Source: Verrucomicrobiota bacterium
GTDB lineage: Bacteria > Verrucomicrobiota > Verrucomicrobiia > Chthoniobacterales > UBA10450
Length of the DNA: 10,872 bases
NCBI GenBank assembly: GCA_003219355.1
Contig: QHOQ01000097.1
Coordinates: forward strand, 1 to 10,872
Direction: 5' to 3'
Below the pieces are notes generated by a model. The model searched no databases. It was not told where the DNA came from and worked only from the letters and a program-made list of their open reading frames with translations. Positions 6,757 through 10,872 of this stretch are shown one piece after another. Position numbers and translations under genes: made by a program. Positions within the stretch are counted from its first letter, which is position 1, and every line of letters begins with the position of its first letter.

Positions 6757-6876
6757 TTTTAAGGCAGGCTGATTGACCCTCAATTGCCTCGGCTTAGGAC
6801 ATTGTCACGCACAGATCAATGCGGTTGCGCGAAGAGCGCTTCCTTAAAACCTTTGCGTCGGTGCAGTGCTTGGACT

Positions 6877-6882
6877 AGGGAG
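6877..6882 (+). promoter_or_regulatory. Ribosome binding site deciding the GTG start of the GH-GT2 gene
   Basis: AGGGAG lies 8 bases before the GTG at 6891. It contains GGAG-like complementarity to the 16S rRNA tail and supports this GTG as the start. It is the only well-spaced Shine-Dalgarno I see in the window. Confidence 0.55.
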
Positions 6883-6890
6883 TTGCCGCT

Positions 6891-9476
6891 GTGAGCGCAA
6901 ACTCGCGAATTCGCGCGGTCGCGAAATTCTTTTTCGAAGCCGACCGGAAGTTTTTTGTCAAAGGCGTCACTTACGGACCATTCAAGCCGGACGCGGACGG
7001 AAGCTATCTTGGACGCCCTGAGCAGGTCGATGTCGATCTTGCACTGATGCGGGAGGTAGGCCTGAACCTCGTGCGGATTTATCATGCTCCGCCGCGTTGG
7101 TTTCTCGATCGCTGCGCCAGCGCGGGGATGCGGGTAATTGTTACGTTGCCATGGGCGAAGCACATCGAATTTTTACGCGATAGAAGGGCGCGCCGTCAGA
7201 TTGCTGAATCAGTTCGGGTAGCGGTAAACGCGTATGCCGGTCATCCGGCGATATTCGGATATCTCGTCGGCAACGAAATCTCGAGTACGATGGTTCGCTG
7301 GCTCGGTGTGCGCCGGGTCGCGGAGTTTATCGAGGGATTAATTCGGATCGGGCGTGCAATCGATTCAGATACTCTTTTTTCATATGCCACTTATCCGCCA
7401 ACCGAATATCTCTTGCCGGAGAATGTCGATTTTTGCTGCTTCAACGTTTATCTGCACGATCAACGCGATTTCGAGCATTACCTGCTCCGTCTTCAAAATT
7501 TAACTGGAGAACGCCCGCTCATCCTTGGCGAATTCGGCATGGACACGATGCGCCATTCCCAGGAAGAGCAGGCGGAAATGCTCAGTTGGCACGTTGACAG
7601 CGTGGTGAAATGTGGTCTCGCCGGAACCGTCTTTTTTACATGGACGGACGAATGGTTTACTGGCGGGCAGGATATTAGCGATTGGGCTTTTGGAATCGTC
7701 ACGCGCCAGCGCGCGCCGAAGAAATCGTTCTACGCGCTCAAAGGAAGGCTTGGTCAGGAGAATTCCACATTGCCACATCGCCCGTTGCCGCGCGTGCCGT
7801 TTGTTTCCGTAATTGTTTGTTCTTACAACGGCGGACGGACGCTCGCGACCTGCTTGGATTCCTTGGGCAAGCTAAACTATTCCGATTATGAAATTATTCT
7901 GGTCGATGATGGTTCGACCGACGACACGCGCGACATCGCTGAGCAATTCCCGCACGTCCGCTATGTCTATCAGGAAAATCACGGCTTGAGTCATGCGCGG
8001 AACACTGGTGCGGCGGCCGCGAAGGGAGAGATTTTCGCCTACACCGATTCGGACTGCATGGCGGATGTTGATTGGCTTTATTATTTAATCGGCACGCTGC
8101 TGAGCGGTGATTATGCCGGAGTGGGCGGACCAAATGTGACCCCGCCGGCACAGAATTGGATCCAGGCCTGCGTGGCAGCAGCGCCGGGCGGTCCCAGCCA
8201 CGTTCTGCTCACAGACATAATCGCCGAACACATTCCTGGTTGTAACATGGCGTTTTACCGGTGGGCATTTGAAAACATTGGCGGCTTCGATGCCGAGTAC
8301 CACAAGGCCGGTGACGATGTCGATTTTTGCTGGCGACTGCAACAGGCTGGTTGCGTCATTGCTTTCAGCCCGACCGCAATCGTGTGGCATCATCGCCGAT
8401 TCACTCTCCGGGCTTTTTTGAAACAACAGGATGGCTACGGCGAAGCGGAATCGCTGCTGCGTTTTAAGCATTTAATCTTTTTCGGCCCAACTGGGACAGC
8501 GAAATGGCGTGGTCAGATCTATGGAACGCCACGTTTTAGCTGGTTCATGAATCGGCCGGTTATCTATCACGGAATTTTCGGCGAAGGATTTTTTCAGTCG
8601 ATTTATCCTACACCGCAATCGGAAGTCGCGGCTTATCTCAGCAGCATTGAATGGTTCGCGCTTACGATTTTCCTTTTTGGTCTGGGGATTTTTCTGCCTG
8701 CACTGCGCATTGTGCCGTATCTCATGTGTGGCGGCACTCTCTGCGTGGCGCTCTCGTACATGGTGCGGGCGACGATCGAACCAAAATTCGACACGGCCCA
8801 TGCGCGGTTGCTCGTCATGCTCCTGGCTCTGGTTCAACCGCTGGTGCGAGGTTGGTCACGGTACTTCACCTGGCTACATTTTAAACGGACGCCGCGGAGT
8901 GTAATTCGAGCGCACGAATATTTGTCCACAGATGGCAATGTTACCGCCAGTCTGAGTCGACAGATTTTTTGGAGTGAAGAGGGCAGGGACCGTCATTACT
9001 TGCTGGGTGTGATCTTCCAGCTGCTCGATGAAGAAGGTTGGCGCTATTCCACTGATACCGGTTGGAATGAATGGGATATTCAAATTTACGGGAATTTTTG
9101 GTGGAGCGTCGCGCTCCAGACAGTTACCGAGTATCACGGTGGCGGAAAATGCCTGACGCGTGTTCGGCTTCGTAGCCGCCTAGTCACGACGACGGTGATC
9201 CTTAACCTCGTTGCGCTAGCTCTCTTAGTATATCGACAGCTCAACATTTCTCACGTCGATCTCTGGTTCATCGTCGCATATCTGCTTTTCGTCATTTTTC
9301 TTGTTACGCGAGCACATGCCCTGAAATCCCGCGTAGCCGAGCTGGTCGATCTTGCAGCCCGCCGTGCCGGGTTGGAGCGGATCGTACGCCGAGACGAAAA
9401 GGCCAAGCTCAAATCGGCCCCGGACGTTCAAGTACCGATGGATATAGTTGATTCTGTCTCTTCCGGTCGGCAGTGA
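6891..9476 (+). CDS. Glycoside hydrolase-glycosyltransferase family 2 fusion, membrane protein
   Basis: This 861-residue protein joins three parts. Residues about 15-285 form a glycoside hydrolase TIM-barrel of the retaining clan A type (GH2/GH5-like), with the expected acid/base in VGNEIS (Glu129) and nucleophile in LGEFGMD (Glu214). Residues about 303-530 are a GT2 domain: SVIVCSYNGG, VDDGSTDDT (Asp339-340), the DxD-like TDSD (385-388), and HKAGDDVDFCWRL as the catalytic-base region. A processive-synthase QxxRW is not obvious (QQDGYGEAE is in its place), which suggests limited rather than processive transfer. Membrane helices lie near 586-606, 608-625, 638-655, 766-783 and 790-806. A conserved-looking soluble block (about 661-763) sits between them. 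There is no signal peptide and no helix before 586, so both catalytic domains are probably cytoplasmic. Surface or extracellular polysaccharide synthesis is the likely role; sugar and acceptor are unknown. Confidence 0.88.
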   Translation: MSANSRIRAVAKFFFEADRKFFVKGVTYGPFKPDADGSYLGRPEQVDVDLALMREVGLNLVRIYHAPPRWFLDRCASAGMRVIVTLPWAKHIEFLRDRRARRQIAESVRVAVNAYAGHPAIFGYLVGNEISSTMVRWLGVRRVAEFIEGLIRIGRAIDSDTLFSYATYPPTEYLLPENVDFCCFNVYLHDQRDFEHYLLRLQNLTGERPLILGEFGMDTMRHSQEEQAEMLSWHVDSVVKCGLAGTVFFTWTDEWFTGGQDISDWAFGIVTRQRAPKKSFYALKGRLGQENSTLPHRPLPRVPFVSVIVCSYNGGRTLATCLDSLGKLNYSDYEIILVDDGSTDDTRDIAEQFPHVRYVYQENHGLSHARNTGAAAAKGEIFAYTDSDCMADVDWLYYLIGTLLSGDYAGVGGPNVTPPAQNWIQACVAAAPGGPSHVLLTDIIAEHIPGCNMAFYRWAFENIGGFDAEYHKAGDDVDFCWRLQQAGCVIAFSPTAIVWHHRRFTLRAFLKQQDGYGEAESLLRFKHLIFFGPTGTAKWRGQIYGTPRFSWFMNRPVIYHGIFGEGFFQSIYPTPQSEVAAYLSSIEWFALTIFLFGLGIFLPALRIVPYLMCGGTLCVALSYMVRATIEPKFDTAHARLLVMLLALVQPLVRGWSRYFTWLHFKRTPRSVIRAHEYLSTDGNVTASLSRQIFWSEEGRDRHYLLGVIFQLLDEEGWRYSTDTGWNEWDIQIYGNFWWSVALQTVTEYHGGGKCLTRVRLRSRLVTTTVILNLVALALLVYRQLNISHVDLWFIVAYLLFVIFLVTRAHALKSRVAELVDLAARRAGLERIVRRDEKAKLKSAPDVQVPMDIVDSVSSGRQ

Positions 9477-9566
9477 AACTCTGACATACTCACCTTTAAG
9501 CAACACAGCTCCCGAGCGATCTTCGCGGTGTCATCCGAGGTGCAGGGTAGAAAGCACGTCCCTTCA

Positions 9567-10595
9567 TTAGAAAACCAAATGAACCTTGCCTGCGCCACGT
9601 TCAATACGGCCGATCTGTTTTCCGCGTAGGATCGACATCGTCCGCTTTGCATCGCGCTCCGAAGTAATCGCCACCATGCCGATGCCCATGTTAAAAACCT
9701 GATACATTTCCGCAGAATCGACATCTCCATTTCGCTGCAACATTTGGAAGATGCGCGGAACACGCCAACTCTTTGTCTCGATGATGGCGTCGCACTTTTT
9801 CGGTAGGATGCGCGGCAGATTATCAATCAAACCGCCGCCCGTGATGTGGGCGAGGCCTTTGATCATGCCGCTGGGAACTTTTGCCAGCAATGGCTGATAA
9901 TTTTTGTGCACGCGCAAAAGTTCTTCTCCAATCGTGCCAGGTAGATTGTCAATGTTCGATGAGGGCTTGAGCCGCATCTTTTCGAACAGAATTTTTCGCG
10001 CGAGCGAATAACCGTTCGTGTGCAGACCATTTGACGCGAGGCCGAGAATCATGTCGCCCGGTTTGATTTTGCTGCCGTCGATAATTTTTGCACCATCAAC
10101 CACGCCAACCATGCAACCAGCCAGGTCGTATTCACCCTTGCGATACAGCCCGGGCATCTGTGCCGTCTCACCACCAATCAGTGCGCAACCGGCAGCTCGG
10201 CAGGCCCGAGATAAACCACGCAACAATTGATCGAAGCTTCGTCGCTCAAGCTTTTCGCAGCCAATATAATCGAGAAAAAAAAGCGGGCGCGCCCCCAGCA
10301 CTGCGATATCGTTTACACAATGGTTGACGAGATCGGCGCCGATCGTGTCATGCCGATCCAACGCAAAGGCTATTTTCAATTTTGTCCCCACGCCATCGAT
10401 GCTTGCAACGAGAACCGGCTCGCGCATTCCAGAAAAGTTCGCTCGAAACAATCCGCCAAAGCCGCCGATTTTACCGAGCACCTGCGGTCCGTGCGTTTGG
10501 GTAACGAGTTGCTGAATCCGGCCCTTCAGCCGGTTACCAAGATCGACATCTACGCCCGCCCGTGCGTAGGCCTTTTGTTTTCTCGCAGGTCTCAT
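9567..10595 (-). CDS. purM: Phosphoribosylformylglycinamidine cyclo-ligase (AIR synthetase) PurM
   Basis: PurM closes the imidazole ring of purines: it uses ATP to turn formylglycinamidine ribonucleotide into aminoimidazole ribonucleotide, in the cytoplasm. The 342-residue product is of normal family length. Diagnostic blocks are AYARAGVDVDLGNRL at the N-terminus, DGVGTKLKIA (67-76), NHCVNDIAVLGARPLFFLDY (91-110), the GGETAQMPGLY nucleotide-binding segment (141-151), GDMILGLASNGLHTNGYSLAR, and AHITGGGLIDNLPRILP. The ATG start fits the family. A GGAGA directly before it is only one base away, too close for a normal Shine-Dalgarno. It follows purF by 88 bases on the same strand, so the two are probably co-transcribed. 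It converges on the GH-GT2 gene, with 90 bases between the stops. Confidence 0.96.
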   Translation of the reverse strand: MRPARKQKAYARAGVDVDLGNRLKGRIQQLVTQTHGPQVLGKIGGFGGLFRANFSGMREPVLVASIDGVGTKLKIAFALDRHDTIGADLVNHCVNDIAVLGARPLFFLDYIGCEKLERRSFDQLLRGLSRACRAAGCALIGGETAQMPGLYRKGEYDLAGCMVGVVDGAKIIDGSKIKPGDMILGLASNGLHTNGYSLARKILFEKMRLKPSSNIDNLPGTIGEELLRVHKNYQPLLAKVPSGMIKGLAHITGGGLIDNLPRILPKKCDAIIETKSWRVPRIFQMLQRNGDVDSAEMYQVFNMGIGMVAITSERDAKRTMSILRGKQIGRIERGAGKVHLVF

Positions 10596-10683
10596 TCTCC
10601 GAATCTGTAGCGGAAACTGTCAGCTTCCCTCGGCAAGGCAACGCCTTCTCTTACAAAAACCTGCGCCACCCGCGGCGATTTAC

Positions 10684-10872
10684 CTACTTCAGATCTGCGA
10701 ACAACGTCGGGTGTCTTTCCTGATCGGCGAGCGCTTTGGAGCGGTTCTCTCGTTTCTCCATGATGAATTTATCGAGCGCCGGATCGACGGGCAGGGGATA
10801 ATCACCATTGAAACAAGCCAGGCAAAATTTGTTCATCGGCTGGCCGGTTGCCCGCACCATTCCTTCGACATC
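10684..10872 (-). CDS. purF: 3' end of amidophosphoribosyltransferase PurF
   Basis: The frame enters from the right edge and gives 62 C-terminal residues: GMVRATGQPMNKFCLACFNG, then a DYPLPVDPALDKF segment and a charged end ADLK before TAG. PurF makes phosphoribosylamine from PRPP and glutamine, the first committed step of purine synthesis. The FCLACF motif supplies two of the cysteines that ligate the [4Fe-4S] cluster in the Bacillus subtilis-type enzymes, as opposed to the cluster-free E. coli type. The rest of the gene lies beyond the window. It is upstream of purM in a probable purF-purM unit. Confidence 0.93.
   Translation of the reverse strand, partial: DVEGMVRATGQPMNKFCLACFNGDYPLPVDPALDKFIMEKRENRSKALADQERHPTLFADLK

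Noticed and set aside
6773..6801. TTGACC as a -35 box for the GH-GT2 gene
   Set aside because: The matching -10 region reads TAGGAC, which matches only half of the consensus.
9477..9566. Intrinsic terminator between the converging GH-GT2 and purM genes
   Set aside because: Only a 4-base-pair GCGA/TCGC stem without a T-tract could be found on either strand.
10635..10647. AAGGC/GCCTT hairpin between purF and purM as a terminator
   Set aside because: The stem is only 5 base pairs, there is no T-tract, and the two genes are likely co-transcribed.

Overview
The window looks like an ordinary chromosomal segment of a Gram-negative bacterium with GC in the mid-50s. My best guess is Verrucomicrobiota, perhaps a soil Chthoniobacterales-type lineage. 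The guess rests on four things: a type II secretion gene set of non-proteobacterial layout, short palindromic repeats in the intergenic gaps, almost no Shine-Dalgarno sequences, and a fused glycoside hydrolase-glycosyltransferase. It is an inference; no rRNA or other decisive marker is present. I see no phage, transposase, CRISPR array or defence genes.

Left part (1-3430). The 3' end of an unrecognised plus-strand gene with a proline-rich tail converges on a minus-strand group read gspF, then an unknown 355-residue exported protein, then gspG. GspF is the inner-membrane platform and GspG the major pseudopilin of a type II secretion system. The unknown protein between them is the best candidate here for an undescribed secretion-associated component. 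A 31-base near-perfect palindrome lies just upstream of gspF.

Middle (3430-5425). This part holds a possible 57-residue exported peptide, an intergenic stretch with a short inverted repeat (3603-3836), and an exported metal-dependent amidohydrolase that is clearly GC-richer than its neighbours. A tRNA-Cys(GCA) follows on the minus strand with a recognisable promoter.

Right part (5425-10872). hemL (glutamate-1-semialdehyde aminotransferase, tetrapyrrole synthesis) probably starts at a TTG just after a palindromic repeat. Next is an 861-residue membrane protein that fuses a glycoside hydrolase barrel, a family 2 glycosyltransferase and a C-terminal domain I cannot name. It converges on purM, which is preceded on the same strand by the 3' end of purF; both act in de novo purine synthesis. 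The two genes most worth follow-up are the GH-GT2 fusion and the protein between gspF and gspG.
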